Origin: Mannheimia cairinae
GTDB taxonomy: Bacteria; Pseudomonadota; Gammaproteobacteria; Enterobacterales; Pasteurellaceae
Length of the DNA: 64,000 bases
Reading direction: 5' to 3'
NCBI RefSeq assembly: GCF_028649535.1
Contig: NZ_JAQSJE010000001.1
Coordinates: 124,001-188,000, forward strand
This document shows, piece by piece, positions 44,673 through 55,538 of the stretch (its first letter is position 1; every line of letters begins with the position of its first letter). A program made the position numbers and the translations under genes. The notes below the pieces were generated by a model. It ran no database searches. It had not been told where the DNA came from and was given only the letters and a program-made list of their open reading frames with translations.

Positions 44673-47235
44673 ATTCACTATCTAACTCCATCACTATAGT
44701 CTCTTTTAAAATTTGTTTCTCTTGTTCTGATAATGCTCTTCCTTCTAATGTGCTTACAACAAAGAAGTCTTCTACTCTTTCGCCAATAGTTGTAATTTTT
44801 GCATTAATTAAATTTAAATGGAGTCGATTAAAAATATAGCCTATTTGGGCTAATAAGCCTTCTCTATCAAGTGTAAATAATTCAAATGCGGTTTGTTGCT
44901 CTGATGAATTTTCTAAAAAACGTAATCTTGTCTTCCGTTTAAATGATGAATGCTTAATCGGTTTTTTTACAAATTTAACGGTTTTTTGTGTTGCTTCTAG
45001 CATTTTTATTAATGCTTGTTGAATTTGTTCACTGCGTTCTGTTGTCAGCTTAGTCCCATTAATTTCTGTGACAATAAAACTATCAAAAACAAACCCGTTT
45101 TCACTTGTTATAATTTGAGCATCGTGGATACTGATTTTTTTTCGACTTAGTACTTGTGCGATTTTAGCAAATAACTGAGCTTGATCTTGACAATAAATGA
45201 ATATTTCCGTTCCACCTCGTGCATATTCGTTACTCACTAAAACCATTGGCTCTTTTTGTTTTTTTACGTATTTCAATGCGTGCCAAACTAATTGAGTTGG
45301 CTTATTGCGTAAAAAATAACTTTCTGGGCAAGGTTGCCAAAAATCATTTAGCACTTTTCTTTCTGGTGCTAACAGCACAAATTTCATTAGCTCCAATGCT
45401 TGTAAACGATGTTCCTGTGCCACCGATTTATAATCTAAACTTTCATTTAATTGTTGTAATGTGAATTGATAAAGCTGGGTAAATAGCGAGCGTTTCCAAT
45501 CATTCCATAAACTTTCGCTAGTGGCACAAATATCTGCCACGGTTAAGCAAAGTAGTGCAGATAAAGCGGTCTGATTTTTTACTTTTTTTGCAAAAATACT
45601 CACAACCTCGGGGTCGTGAATATCTCGTCTTTGTGCGGTAATTGACATTGTTAAATGTTCTTCAACGAGATATACCATATAATCTATTTGAGGTGTTGCA
45701 AATTGGTGAAGCTGTGCAAATTCTCGCATATCTTCCGCCCCCACTTTTGCGTGATCGCCTTCTCTACCTTTAGCAATATCGTGAAAAAGAGCGGCAAAAT
45801 AAAGCAGCTGTTTATCTTTTAACTGATTAAATAATGTATTACATAGCGGAAAAAAAGCATTCTTAGGGCTTTCAGTAAAATGTTCTAAATTCTGCATTAC
45901 CCGAATAGTATGCTCATCTACCGTATAAATATGGAATAAATCAAATTGCATTAATCCTTCAATGCCTTGCCATTGTGGCAGATAAGCCTTTAAAAAACCT
46001 AATTGATGCATAGGAATGATTGCCCGATGAATTACTTTAGGCTGAGAAAATAGCTGTACAAACTTTTCTCGCATAATTGGCTGATAGCAAAGAGGCTCCG
46101 TTTGTTGTTTTAGGCATAACCGTAGATTACGCAGGGTGTCGGCATTTGCAACAAGGGTTGGATAATTTGTTAAATGGAAAAATAAGTCCAACATTGTGCT
46201 TGGATCATTTTTGAATATTTTAGGATCATTAATTACCAGCATTTGATTTTGCTGGTAAAAATGCTGATCAAGCGGTTGTTTTTCTGCTGTTTTTTGCAAA
46301 TTAGCCAAAAAGGTTTGCTCAAAACTATTTAGTATTAATTGGCTAAGTTGTGAAATAGATTTTGTCGCTTGAAAATAATCTCGCATCATCATTTCAACGG
46401 CAGAGTTTCCTTCGCCTTGGTAACCTAAAATTTCACTTAGCTGTAATTGTCTGTCAAATCTTAGGCGGTTATCGTAACGTTTAAGCTGTAGATGAAGTGC
46501 AAAACGCATACGAAAAAGTACCGCTTGCGCAGCAATTAATTCATTATATTCTTCTGCATAAAGCAAATCTCGGTTTAATAATTCTAAAAATGAATGAACA
46601 CCATAGTGTCGAAGCATAATCCAAGAAAGCAAATTAAGATCTCTTAATCCGCCCGGACTATGTTTTAAATCAGGTTCAAGGTTATAACTGGTATTATGAT
46701 AACGAGCATAGCGTAAATTTTTTTCTTCTAATTTCGCCTTAAAGAATGATTCAATATGCCAAAAGTCAGGTTGGTAGAGTTTTTCTTTAAGGTTTAACCA
46801 AAGATCTCGATTGCCTAATAAAAAACGTCCTTCAAACATATTAGTAGCAACTGAAATTTCAGCTTTCCCTATTTCAATACACTCTTCAATCGTACGGATA
46901 CTCGCACCTAATTGAAGTTTGCTATCCCAAAGTAAATTAAATAATGTATTTAATATTTCGAGCGTTTCGTCGTCTAATTGTGTTTTGACCAACACCAGAA
47001 TATCTAGATCAGAAAGTGGGAACATCTCTCTTCGCCCATAGCCACCTACTGCTAATAAGGCAAGCTCTTCTCTTTGCGATAAACCAAATTCTTGCCACAA
47101 TTTAGAGAGTAATTCATCATAAAATTGACTACGTTTAGCAATGAGTTCTAATACATTTTCTGTTTGAAAAGCGATATGTTCTTGCTTATTAAATTCAGCC
47201 AACCACTTTTGTAAAGTTTCACTATTTTTCATCAT
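44671..47235 (-). CDS. glnD: Bifunctional uridylyltransferase/uridylyl-removing enzyme GlnD
   Basis: An 854-aa nitrogen sensor that adds or removes UMP on PII proteins according to glutamine. Domains in order: nucleotidyltransferase with GGYGRREMFPLSDLDILVL (about 66-84), PII-uridylyltransferase helical region, HD domain with HDIAKGREGDHAKVG (about 489-503), and two ACT domains (about 675-755 and 790-854). GGTGG lies 7 bases before the ATG at 47235. Confidence 0.96.
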   Translation of the reverse strand: MMKNSETLQKWLAEFNKQEHIAFQTENVLELIAKRSQFYDELLSKLWQEFGLSQREELALLAVGGYGRREMFPLSDLDILVLVKTQLDDETLEILNTLFNLLWDSKLQLGASIRTIEECIEIGKAEISVATNMFEGRFLLGNRDLWLNLKEKLYQPDFWHIESFFKAKLEEKNLRYARYHNTSYNLEPDLKHSPGGLRDLNLLSWIMLRHYGVHSFLELLNRDLLYAEEYNELIAAQAVLFRMRFALHLQLKRYDNRLRFDRQLQLSEILGYQGEGNSAVEMMMRDYFQATKSISQLSQLILNSFEQTFLANLQKTAEKQPLDQHFYQQNQMLVINDPKIFKNDPSTMLDLFFHLTNYPTLVANADTLRNLRLCLKQQTEPLCYQPIMREKFVQLFSQPKVIHRAIIPMHQLGFLKAYLPQWQGIEGLMQFDLFHIYTVDEHTIRVMQNLEHFTESPKNAFFPLCNTLFNQLKDKQLLYFAALFHDIAKGREGDHAKVGAEDMREFAQLHQFATPQIDYMVYLVEEHLTMSITAQRRDIHDPEVVSIFAKKVKNQTALSALLCLTVADICATSESLWNDWKRSLFTQLYQFTLQQLNESLDYKSVAQEHRLQALELMKFVLLAPERKVLNDFWQPCPESYFLRNKPTQLVWHALKYVKKQKEPMVLVSNEYARGGTEIFIYCQDQAQLFAKIAQVLSRKKISIHDAQIITSENGFVFDSFIVTEINGTKLTTERSEQIQQALIKMLEATQKTVKFVKKPIKHSSFKRKTRLRFLENSSEQQTAFELFTLDREGLLAQIGYIFNRLHLNLINAKITTIGERVEDFFVVSTLEGRALSEQEKQILKETIVMELDSE

Positions 47236-47360
47236 TCATTAACCACCAAAAATTTACAAAATAATAGGCTATTTATTTGAGCTTGCCTATATTTATTTTT
47301 TTATGACTCGCTATAATATAGGGCTTCAAATACTCTCTAATTTTCTTAAAAGGATAATTT

Positions 47361-48338
47361 ATGACCTTTGCTTTAGCTGCCATTATTGGCGGTTTAATCA
47401 TTTTAGTTTGGAGTGCAGATAAATTTGTAGATGGAGCAGCTTCAGCTGCTCGTCATTTTGGTATGGCACCACTATTAATCGGAATTATTGTTATTGGTTT
47501 TGGTACTTCCGCACCTGAAATGATTGTCTCGGCATCTTCGGCTTTAAGTGGCTCACCTGGTATTGCCTTGGGTAATGCCTATGGTTCAAATATCACTAAT
47601 ATTGCACTTATTTTAGGCCTTACTGCTATTATTAAACCATTAACAGTAACATCTGAAGTCTTAAAAAAAGAATTTCCAATTCTAATAGCGGTTACTTTAC
47701 TTTCTGCATATTTACTCTACGATGCTGATGTTACTCGATTAGATGCTATCATTTTGCTTGCTGTATTTTTTATTTATATGGGTTGGACTATTACCATCGC
47801 AATGCGTAATAAAAATGATGCTTTAGCGGTTGATGTTGATGCAGAATTAAATTCTCACCCTCCAATGAGCTTAGCTAAATCATTAATGTGGCTAGGTATC
47901 GGCTTATTACTGTTAATGGCAAGTTCACAATTACTCGTTTGGGGAGCAATAGAAGTAGCAAAATTCTTTGGTGTAAGTGACTTAGTTATTGGCTTAACCA
48001 TTGTTGCTATTGGTACCTCATTACCCGAATTAGCATCATCTATTGCCGCAGCTCGAAAAGGCGAAGTTGATTTAGCGTTGGGAAATATTATTGGTTCTAA
48101 CTTATTTAATACATTAACTGTGGTAGGTATTGCCGGGGCTATTAAACCAATGAGCGTTGCACCTGAAGTTTTTTCTCGTGATATTATGATAATGTCAGGA
48201 TTAACCCTTTTATTATTCCTATTTGGTATTAATATAAAACGAAGAATTGAGGGCGGGCGAATTAATCGCTTAGAAGGTCTTGTATTATTTTCTGCTTATA
48301 TTGGTTATAACCTCTATTTATTTAAAACGGCTATTTAA
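47361..48338 (+). CDS. Calcium/sodium antiporter of the CaCA family (YrbG-like)
   Basis: A 325-aa membrane exchanger with ten or eleven hydrophobic segments in two inverted repeats. The ion-binding alpha-repeats are GFGTSAPEMIVSASSALSG (about 47-65) and AIGTSLPELASSIAAARKG (about 214-232). Each is followed by GNxxGSNxxN, as in prokaryotic YrbG. AAAGGA ribosome site. Monocistronic, convergent with serC. Confidence 0.88.
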   Translation: MTFALAAIIGGLIILVWSADKFVDGAASAARHFGMAPLLIGIIVIGFGTSAPEMIVSASSALSGSPGIALGNAYGSNITNIALILGLTAIIKPLTVTSEVLKKEFPILIAVTLLSAYLLYDADVTRLDAIILLAVFFIYMGWTITIAMRNKNDALAVDVDAELNSHPPMSLAKSLMWLGIGLLLLMASSQLLVWGAIEVAKFFGVSDLVIGLTIVAIGTSLPELASSIAAARKGEVDLALGNIIGSNLFNTLTVVGIAGAIKPMSVAPEVFSRDIMIMSGLTLLLFLFGINIKRRIEGGRINRLEGLVLFSAYIGYNLYLFKTAI

Positions 48339-48351
48339 TAGCATCGAAAGA

Positions 48352-48380
48352 AAGCCCCAGACTTGCTGGGGCTTGTTTTT
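48352..48380. terminator. Terminator between the exchanger gene and serC
   Basis: AAGCCCCAG-ACTTG-CTGGGGCTT followed by GTTTTT. Confidence 0.85.
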
Positions 48381-49461
48381 ATGCGTTTTGTTGTTCAAAG
48401 GCTTGCATAAATTTGATTAATGCTTGTACACCTTCAATCGGCATTGCATTATAAATTGATGCTCGCATTCCACCTAAAACTTTATGTCCTTTTAAGGCTT
48501 GTAAGCCACAAGCGGTCGCTTCTGCAACAAATTTTGCATTTAACTCATCCTGCCCTGTAGTAAAAGTAACATTCATCAAAGAGCGATTTTCTTTTGCAAC
48601 GGTATTGTGGTAGAACTTAGAACTATCTAAATAATCATATAATAAGGCTGCTTTTGCTAAGTTTCTCTCTTCTGTTGCTTTCACTCCACCTTCTGCTAAT
48701 AGATGCTTAAAGACCAATGAACATAAATACCAAGCAAATGTTGGCGGAGTATTAATCATAGAATCTGCATCACGTTGAACAGCATAATTCCAAATAGAAG
48801 GTGTATCTTGGCGTGCATTTCCAAGCAAATCATCATGAATAATCACTATTGTAATACCTGCTGGGCCTAAATTTTTCTGGGCTCCTGCATAAATCATACC
48901 AAATTTACTAATATCAATTCCTCTAGAGAGAATATCAGAAGACATATCTGCAATTAATGGGGTATCGCCGACATTTGGAATATCAAAAATTTCAACACCG
49001 CTAATCGTTTCATTAGTGCAGTAATGAACATAATCGTACTGATCTGCAACATCGCTAAAATCTAAGCGATTCACTTTTAGTTGTGGCTCAGTATCTAAAA
49101 TATTAATTTCATCAATTTCAATAAAATTACGAGCTTCTTTTATGGCAGTTGCAGACCAATGTCCTGAATTTAAATAAAGTGCTTTTCCTTTTTTACCCTT
49201 TAAATTCATTGGCACTGCAGCGAATTGTCCTCTTGCTCCGCCTTGTAAAAATAAAACGTGGTAATTCTCTGGTATATTATAAAGCTTACGTAAATCGGCT
49301 TCGGCTTGCGTAACCAATTCCATAAATAATTTACCACGATGGCTAACTTCCATTACGGACGTGCCTTGGTCTAGCCAATTTAGTAATTCTTTTTGTGCTT
49401 GTTCTAACACGGCTTTAGGCATCATTGCTGGGCCTGCACTAAAGTTATATACTTCTGTCAT
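48379..49461 (-). CDS. serC: Phosphoserine aminotransferase
   Basis: A 360-aa PLP enzyme making phosphoserine, also acting in pyridoxine synthesis. It starts TEVYNFSAGPAMMPKAVLEQA, has VLFLQGGARGQFAAVPMNL, the PLP-Lys motif MIYAGAQKNLGPAGITIVI (about 190-208) and the C-terminal GGMRASIYNAMP. An AGAGGTG ribosome site precedes the ATG. Confidence 0.97.
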   Translation of the reverse strand: MTEVYNFSAGPAMMPKAVLEQAQKELLNWLDQGTSVMEVSHRGKLFMELVTQAEADLRKLYNIPENYHVLFLQGGARGQFAAVPMNLKGKKGKALYLNSGHWSATAIKEARNFIEIDEINILDTEPQLKVNRLDFSDVADQYDYVHYCTNETISGVEIFDIPNVGDTPLIADMSSDILSRGIDISKFGMIYAGAQKNLGPAGITIVIIHDDLLGNARQDTPSIWNYAVQRDADSMINTPPTFAWYLCSLVFKHLLAEGGVKATEERNLAKAALLYDYLDSSKFYHNTVAKENRSLMNVTFTTGQDELNAKFVAEATACGLQALKGHKVLGGMRASIYNAMPIEGVQALIKFMQAFEQQNA

Positions 49462-49502
49462 TTTTCACCTCTATGTATTAAAAATATTTGTTATATTCTC
49501 TT

Positions 49503-52500
49503 TTAGAATAATTCATCAAATTCAAAACGGTACATTAAGTCAACCGCTTGATTAATACTTGATACCCACTGTAAATAAAGTCTTGGAGTTAAGTTATAAC
49601 GTAATGTTAATTCAGTTAAAGGTGCAAAAATACCGACACCATATTTCACTCTAAATCTTGGTGAAAGACTTGCACTAACCTCAACTTTTGTATTATCGCC
49701 AATACCTGCTGTACTTACACTAAGATCTTTTAATCCAAATGTACTACCAACATCTCCCACTAGCTTACTGCTTTTCGACAAGCTCATACTGAGTAAGGCT
49801 GCAGCAACCGCATTACTTGAGCCTGCGTCCCCACTCGTTTCAAGTGAACGTCCGGTTAAGATATAAGAAAGTGCTTCATTTTGCGACATTGCTGGATCAG
49901 AAAAAACCTTAACATTTGGATTATCGGCTAATCCTGTTACTCGAACCCCAGCGGTAATAGTCGAATCTTCCATTGCTTCTGGGTTTCTAATGGCTTCTAT
50001 ATCCAATGTGGGTTGTGATGGCGACCCTGCAAAACTTACATTACCTTTACGAATAAGGAGATCTTGCCCATATGCTGCAAAACGGCCATTTTCTAAATGT
50101 ACCTGCCCATAAAGCCCTAAGCCTTGCCTACCTTGTCGTACAGAAAGTAACCCTTTTACATCACTATTTAAGCCATAAGCTTTTAGCTTCACATCATTAC
50201 CGATATTAATTTTTATATCCGCATTAATGGCCATTCCACCTGACGTTTGAGCAGGAATATTTCGCTGATTAAAAGGCACTTTTGTCTTAGCTGAGCCGTC
50301 CATAATCACTTCATCACCACTCACACTTACCGCACTTTCGGGTAATTCTTCCACCTCGATTCTTGCCCAAGGTAAATCAATATTACCACTTAATGTTAAT
50401 AGTGTTGGAGTTGCTATCACTTGAATATCTGGGCTAATAGCTACTTTAGCTATATTTGGCACATCCACTCTAAACCTATTTGCTTGTGCGTGAACTCTTG
50501 TTTTCCACGCATTGAGATCTCGCCAATCGGCATCACCCTCTAATTTCAGTTCACTTTGATTATTCGTTTGAACTCTGCCAGTTAAGGTTGAAGTTGCTCC
50601 GTGAAAATTCATTGCTAAATTACCACCAGTAATATCAAATGGCATTGTCACTGAGCGTACTTTTAAGTTAGTTAAATTTAAATTCCCATTCAATAAAGGC
50701 GATGTTACAGAACCACCAACCGTTAAACGTGCATTGATATTTCCATCAACAGAATCCCCTCTGTCTAATAAAGGACGAATTAGTCGTAATGTTAGCTGAT
50801 CTATATGGATATTGCCTGATAAGGTTCTCGCATTATTTAGATCTCTCATTACCAAATCTGTGGAAAGCTTACCATTATTTTCAACCTTTAAATCAGATTT
50901 TAATGTTAAATTATTATCTGCCATTTTTAATTGAATTTTTAACGGCGAAACGGTTAATGGGAAGTTTCTACTTCCTTCCATTTTTTGTACAAATTTAAGC
51001 GAGTTAGAGGTCAATTCAACATTCACTTCCGGCTGTTTGTTTTTAAACCACGCCGCATCGCCTTTTGCATTCACAATCCCTGTAATTTGACTATCTTTGT
51101 CTAAATAGGGTTGTAAAACAGCTAAATTAAAGTTGCGAATATCAAAGGGAACTTTCCCCTCTTCGCCTGCATTAAATGCAGAAGGGAAGCACAAATTAAT
51201 TTTAGGGTTATGCCAACAGTGTGCAGAAATATTTGCATTAATAGATTTATTATCATATTTCACATTTACTGCTTTATCTGTTTGGAATTTACCAAAGTCG
51301 GTAGATTGAATAGCAACCTGGCTTAATTGCCCTTCCCAAACTTCTTGCAAGCGGTTAAATTTTCCAGAAATTTGCAAATCTGCCCCAACCGGATTACCTT
51401 TTGAAGTCAGTTTTAAGGTATGGTTTTCCTCATTTCCCTTTGCAATTAAGGTTGCCGAATCAATTTTAATATCGTTATAAGAGAATTGACGAAGACCTAA
51501 TTCAAGATCACCTTGAATACTTTTTTCAGTTGTAATAACACCTTTTGCCGTTAAATTCTGTAGTTTTAATTGATCGTAACTCACATTAGCTGCGGTTAAA
51601 TCTAAATCAATGTTTGGTTCGACAACTTTACCTGATAATTTTACGTTACCATTAATATTGGCTTTTAAATTAGGTACAAGGCCTTGCAAATTTGGAGCCT
51701 TAATATCGGCATAAAAATCTGATTTTTCGCCTAAAATACCTTTTACATCAATTTTATTTTCGCCGTAAACAAGTGATAATGCAGGAACATTTAAAAGCTG
51801 TTGATTATTCGCCGTCAATTCTCCTTTTAGCTGGAGATTTTTTTGAAATAAAGAGCCGTTAATATCAATAGTTGAAACATCAGCTTTCCAATCTGTTCCC
51901 GATTCGCCTCGCCCCGCATAGCCTTTAGAATTTAACGTTCCTGAAAGGATTGCAGGCCAATCTGCCACTAATGATTTCGTATTGATATTATTTACTGTAA
52001 GCTGACTATCCCATTCAACCCCCTCTGTCCAATCAACAGATCCGCTTAGTGTTGCTTTACCTTCGAGAGTATTTAATTCTAGCTGTTGAAACTCAAAATG
52101 CGTTAGCTCGCCTTTTCCTTCTAAGTTTGCCGAGCTAGCAGGCACGCCCATTCCCTGAGCTTTAACTTTAATATTCGTATTGTACTGTAATAAATTACCC
52201 TTTAGCTGAATATCAATATTTTCTAGCTTTAATACCTCTTCATTTTTTTGAGGGGCAAACGGATAGCTCATTGACTCACTTTCTAATGAGAGATCAAACG
52301 GCATTTTAGGCTCCGCTAACTCAAATTGCCCCGATAAAGCGGCATTAATCGCCCCTTCCGTTTTTAGCGTTAGCATTGTTGTATTATATAATTCGCCAGA
52401 AAGCGTCGCCTTTGCGTGATCGAATGGCAACTTAACATTCGCATTTACGGCTTCATTGCCTTCTAATCGCCATTCTAGTGGATAATCATCTTTTAATAAT

Positions 52501-53615
52501 AAGGAACCTGTAGCCGTTAAATCGCCTTGATCACTTTTAAGATCTAAATGTGTTACTTCCACTTTCTGTTCTTTTGCTTGAGCTTGAAATTGTAATGATT
52601 CAACATTTAAGAGCGAAATTGGCTCAATAAAATTACCCGCCTCATCTTTTGCTTTTTGCGAGAGGGCTACATTGGAAATATCAATTTTCTCAATAATAAG
52701 ATCTAACGGTAAATTGATACGAGATTGTTTATCTAAGAATGGTTTTTCTAATTGAGCTTGAATTGCCGCCCAATCAACTTTATCATTTTCTTGTTGTGCT
52801 TGTGCTACATTTTTGCCTTGTAATTCCTGAAAACGCTCAGCCACTTTCTCACCAGTTTTTACTGCAGCTTCTTTTACAACTTTATCCGCAATATCTTGGG
52901 CATTAGTTGGTGTTAAAGTTTCTGATGTTGCATTTTCTTCTGAAAAATCGACCGCTTGAGCCTCTTCTTCTAATTTTAAAGCAAGTAGAAGATCTAATCC
53001 GTCTAGCGTAGTCGGCTTGATTGTAATCGTTCGCCCTTTGCCTGATAATGCGGTTTGAAAATGATTAAGATGAATATCCATATCATCAACTTTGACATCA
53101 ATATTCTCAAGCTCTATATTCTTAGCTGAAATACCAAGCGGTAAACGTAATTCGGTAAATGGTTCACTTTCTTTTTTCTCTTCGCTTGGGGAGAATTGCG
53201 TAGTATCTACCACAACAGAAGTATCTTTTAGCGATACGTTATTCAAGCATACTTCATAATCAAGCAAACAATTAAAGCCTATATGTAATTCTGCTTTTCC
53301 AACCTGTACATTTACACCATCAATCATAAATTGAGCATCGGTTAATGTTAAACCTTCTTGAATACTCCCTTCTATTTGCCCAATTTGTAGTGGTTCAACA
53401 AATCTATCTACTAATTCAAGCGTTTTACGTTGCCCATAGCCTGTAAAAAGAAATAAAATCAAACATAATAGCGTGAACAAAAAAATAGTTAAACCACACC
53501 ATAAAACACGTAATTTAGCCGTTTTTCTTTGTTTTTTAGGTGCCTTCTCTGTCTGTTCAGATTGTTCTAACGATATTTCTGTTTCTGTCGTTTGTTTTTT
53601 TTCTTCGTTCATCAT
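49503..53615 (-). CDS. tamB: TamB, inner-membrane AsmA-like lipid-transport/TAM component
   Basis: A 1370-aa protein with an N-terminal anchor after a charged cytoplasmic stretch (about residues 35-58, LRVLWCGLTIFLFTLLCLILFLF). Very long repetitive beta-strand region follows. The C-terminal DUF490/TamB domain has SLSPRFRVKYGVGIFAPLTELTLRYNL and ends in Phe. TamB spans the periplasm and works with TamA in outer-membrane protein assembly and phospholipid transport. The start is placed at the MMNEEKK pair; the frame is open to 53651. It lies 77 bp after tamA. Confidence 0.92.
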   Translation of the reverse strand: MMNEEKKQTTETEISLEQSEQTEKAPKKQRKTAKLRVLWCGLTIFLFTLLCLILFLFTGYGQRKTLELVDRFVEPLQIGQIEGSIQEGLTLTDAQFMIDGVNVQVGKAELHIGFNCLLDYEVCLNNVSLKDTSVVVDTTQFSPSEEKKESEPFTELRLPLGISAKNIELENIDVKVDDMDIHLNHFQTALSGKGRTITIKPTTLDGLDLLLALKLEEEAQAVDFSEENATSETLTPTNAQDIADKVVKEAAVKTGEKVAERFQELQGKNVAQAQQENDKVDWAAIQAQLEKPFLDKQSRINLPLDLIIEKIDISNVALSQKAKDEAGNFIEPISLLNVESLQFQAQAKEQKVEVTHLDLKSDQGDLTATGSLLLKDDYPLEWRLEGNEAVNANVKLPFDHAKATLSGELYNTTMLTLKTEGAINAALSGQFELAEPKMPFDLSLESESMSYPFAPQKNEEVLKLENIDIQLKGNLLQYNTNIKVKAQGMGVPASSANLEGKGELTHFEFQQLELNTLEGKATLSGSVDWTEGVEWDSQLTVNNINTKSLVADWPAILSGTLNSKGYAGRGESGTDWKADVSTIDINGSLFQKNLQLKGELTANNQQLLNVPALSLVYGENKIDVKGILGEKSDFYADIKAPNLQGLVPNLKANINGNVKLSGKVVEPNIDLDLTAANVSYDQLKLQNLTAKGVITTEKSIQGDLELGLRQFSYNDIKIDSATLIAKGNEENHTLKLTSKGNPVGADLQISGKFNRLQEVWEGQLSQVAIQSTDFGKFQTDKAVNVKYDNKSINANISAHCWHNPKINLCFPSAFNAGEEGKVPFDIRNFNLAVLQPYLDKDSQITGIVNAKGDAAWFKNKQPEVNVELTSNSLKFVQKMEGSRNFPLTVSPLKIQLKMADNNLTLKSDLKVENNGKLSTDLVMRDLNNARTLSGNIHIDQLTLRLIRPLLDRGDSVDGNINARLTVGGSVTSPLLNGNLNLTNLKVRSVTMPFDITGGNLAMNFHGATSTLTGRVQTNNQSELKLEGDADWRDLNAWKTRVHAQANRFRVDVPNIAKVAISPDIQVIATPTLLTLSGNIDLPWARIEVEELPESAVSVSGDEVIMDGSAKTKVPFNQRNIPAQTSGGMAINADIKINIGNDVKLKAYGLNSDVKGLLSVRQGRQGLGLYGQVHLENGRFAAYGQDLLIRKGNVSFAGSPSQPTLDIEAIRNPEAMEDSTITAGVRVTGLADNPNVKVFSDPAMSQNEALSYILTGRSLETSGDAGSSNAVAAALLSMSLSKSSKLVGDVGSTFGLKDLSVSTAGIGDNTKVEVSASLSPRFRVKYGVGIFAPLTELTLRYNLTPRLYLQWVSSINQAVDLMYRFEFDELF

Positions 53616-53691
53616 AATTGTACAAATAATAAAGCAATGTAAATTATACAAGCGGTCATATTTTTCTAAAAATTTACCACTTGTTACTTAA

Positions 53692-55524
53692 TTAAAGATC
53701 TGAGCCTAATCCAATATAAACTTGAATACCTTTCTTGCTCTCAGGTGAGCGAATTGGTGTGGCAACATCAAATTTAATGGCTCCAATCGGAGATGCCCAG
53801 CGTACACCAAGCCCCGTACCAGAATGTAGTTCTTTCTCTTTAAATTTATTTGCCGCTAAGCCTGTATCATAAAATACTGCCGCCCACCAATCAGGATAAA
53901 CTTGATATTGGTATTCTACTGTACCTGTTGCTAAATGCGAGCCACCGACTCGTTTCCCATTTTCAGGATTACGAGGCGAAATATCTTTATAACCAAAGCC
54001 TCGAACGCTCATATCACCACCAGCAAAATAACGTAAAGAAGGAGGAATTCGCTCAAATTGACTTGCTTTGATATACCCGAGTTCCGCTCTTAAATAAAAA
54101 CGGTGGTTATCAAAGTAAGTTCTTGCCCAAGAACTAGACACTTTATAGCTATAAAAATTTACATCTGATCCAACCGCTTTACCCCCCCAATTTACGGTAA
54201 GCTTTTGAGAATCCCCCCATAATGGATAAGGTTTTCCATCTGTTCGGGTTCGGTTTAAGGATGCGGTAGGGTAAATTAATAATGTTTTATATCGATCATT
54301 TGCTTGAGTAAAAGAATCATAACGAGCCCTTACCCCTGCCGAAAATGACCAACCGGTTTCTCTGGTCCAAAAGCGTTGAAAAGCTAATGTTGCCGCCGTT
54401 GATTTTGTATCATTTTGATCTTCATTTTCAAGCGTACCTGAAATTTGATAATAATAATGTAGCGGATTTTGTCTTAACGGAATATTGTAGCCAAATTCAA
54501 ACGTCTGCTCGGGCTTAGAAACATAGGTTCTACTCTCAATACTGTGTCCTCGTTCATTTAACCACGGTTTTTTCCAATTTAACTGCAAGCGAGGCCCAAC
54601 ATCAGTTTCAAAACCAAGCCCGATTTCTACCTCATTTTTCTTTTTTGGTTGAAATAATACATTTAGATCAACTAGCTTTTCTTGTTCATTTAAATGAGGC
54701 TCAACCATTACCGAAGAAAACCAGTTGCTTGATAAATAATCTTGAGTCAAAACAGAAAGATCATTTGCAACATAAGGTTCACCAGATTCAATTTTTAATA
54801 TATTACGTAAGTATTCGTCTTTAATTTGATTACCATCAAAACCAATTTCACCATAGTGATAACGACTGCCACTATCGTAGCCTAACCGCCAATCCGCTTT
54901 ATGATCGGAAGGATAAACTTCTAAACGATGATATAACCAAGTACCATCAAAATACCCTTTACTAAATGCGATGCTTTCAATATCACTTTTGAAATTTTCA
55001 TAGGTTTTATGGTTAAGGCGAGAACCTTTTTTAGGGGCTTTTTCAACTAACTGTATAAAGGTTTCATCCGAGTTAGCATCGCCGTGTAAAACAATATCCG
55101 TTTCGTCTATTTTTACGGTTTCTTTATCTAACTGGGCATTTAATACGAGCAAAGGCTTCTTGCCCGAGCGAGGAAGTTGAACAAATTGATATTGCGTATT
55201 GTAATAACCTAATGCTCTTAACGCTTTATCAGCCGTTGTTTCAACAAGGTATTTATGGCGTTCTGAGCCATCTGCATAATCGTTTGAAAGTTGAGCTAAG
55301 TATAAATTGACATTTTTCTGAGCGTCTTTATCATCAATACCCTTTATTTCTAAATCAACAAGTGGCTCCACCTTATCTTCTTCTGGTTCCTCTGTTAATT
55401 TTTGCTCTAAATCTGCTATTTTATCGCCATCAACATCACTAAGGCGACTCGTTTCTTCGGCTTGAGCCATAGTGGCAAAGGCAGATAAACAACATAACGT
55501 TAAAAAATGCAGTTTTGTATTCAT
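53692..55524 (-). CDS. tamA: TamA, outer-membrane Omp85-family assembly factor
   Basis: A 610-aa protein with signal peptide (1-22, MAQA cut site), three POTRA-like domains (about 55-280) and an Omp85 barrel. The barrel carries the VRGF motif (DMSVRGFGYKDISP, about 510-523) and ends in Leu after an aromatic-rich last strand. Between signal and POTRA it has LSDVDGDKIADLEQKLTEE, which looks like an EF-hand or thrombospondin-3 calcium loop. Partner of tamB immediately downstream. Confidence 0.93.
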   Translation of the reverse strand: MNTKLHFLTLCCLSAFATMAQAEETSRLSDVDGDKIADLEQKLTEEPEEDKVEPLVDLEIKGIDDKDAQKNVNLYLAQLSNDYADGSERHKYLVETTADKALRALGYYNTQYQFVQLPRSGKKPLLVLNAQLDKETVKIDETDIVLHGDANSDETFIQLVEKAPKKGSRLNHKTYENFKSDIESIAFSKGYFDGTWLYHRLEVYPSDHKADWRLGYDSGSRYHYGEIGFDGNQIKDEYLRNILKIESGEPYVANDLSVLTQDYLSSNWFSSVMVEPHLNEQEKLVDLNVLFQPKKKNEVEIGLGFETDVGPRLQLNWKKPWLNERGHSIESRTYVSKPEQTFEFGYNIPLRQNPLHYYYQISGTLENEDQNDTKSTAATLAFQRFWTRETGWSFSAGVRARYDSFTQANDRYKTLLIYPTASLNRTRTDGKPYPLWGDSQKLTVNWGGKAVGSDVNFYSYKVSSSWARTYFDNHRFYLRAELGYIKASQFERIPPSLRYFAGGDMSVRGFGYKDISPRNPENGKRVGGSHLATGTVEYQYQVYPDWWAAVFYDTGLAANKFKEKELHSGTGLGVRWASPIGAIKFDVATPIRSPESKKGIQVYIGLGSDL

Positions 55525-55538
55525 TGATGACCTTTTTA

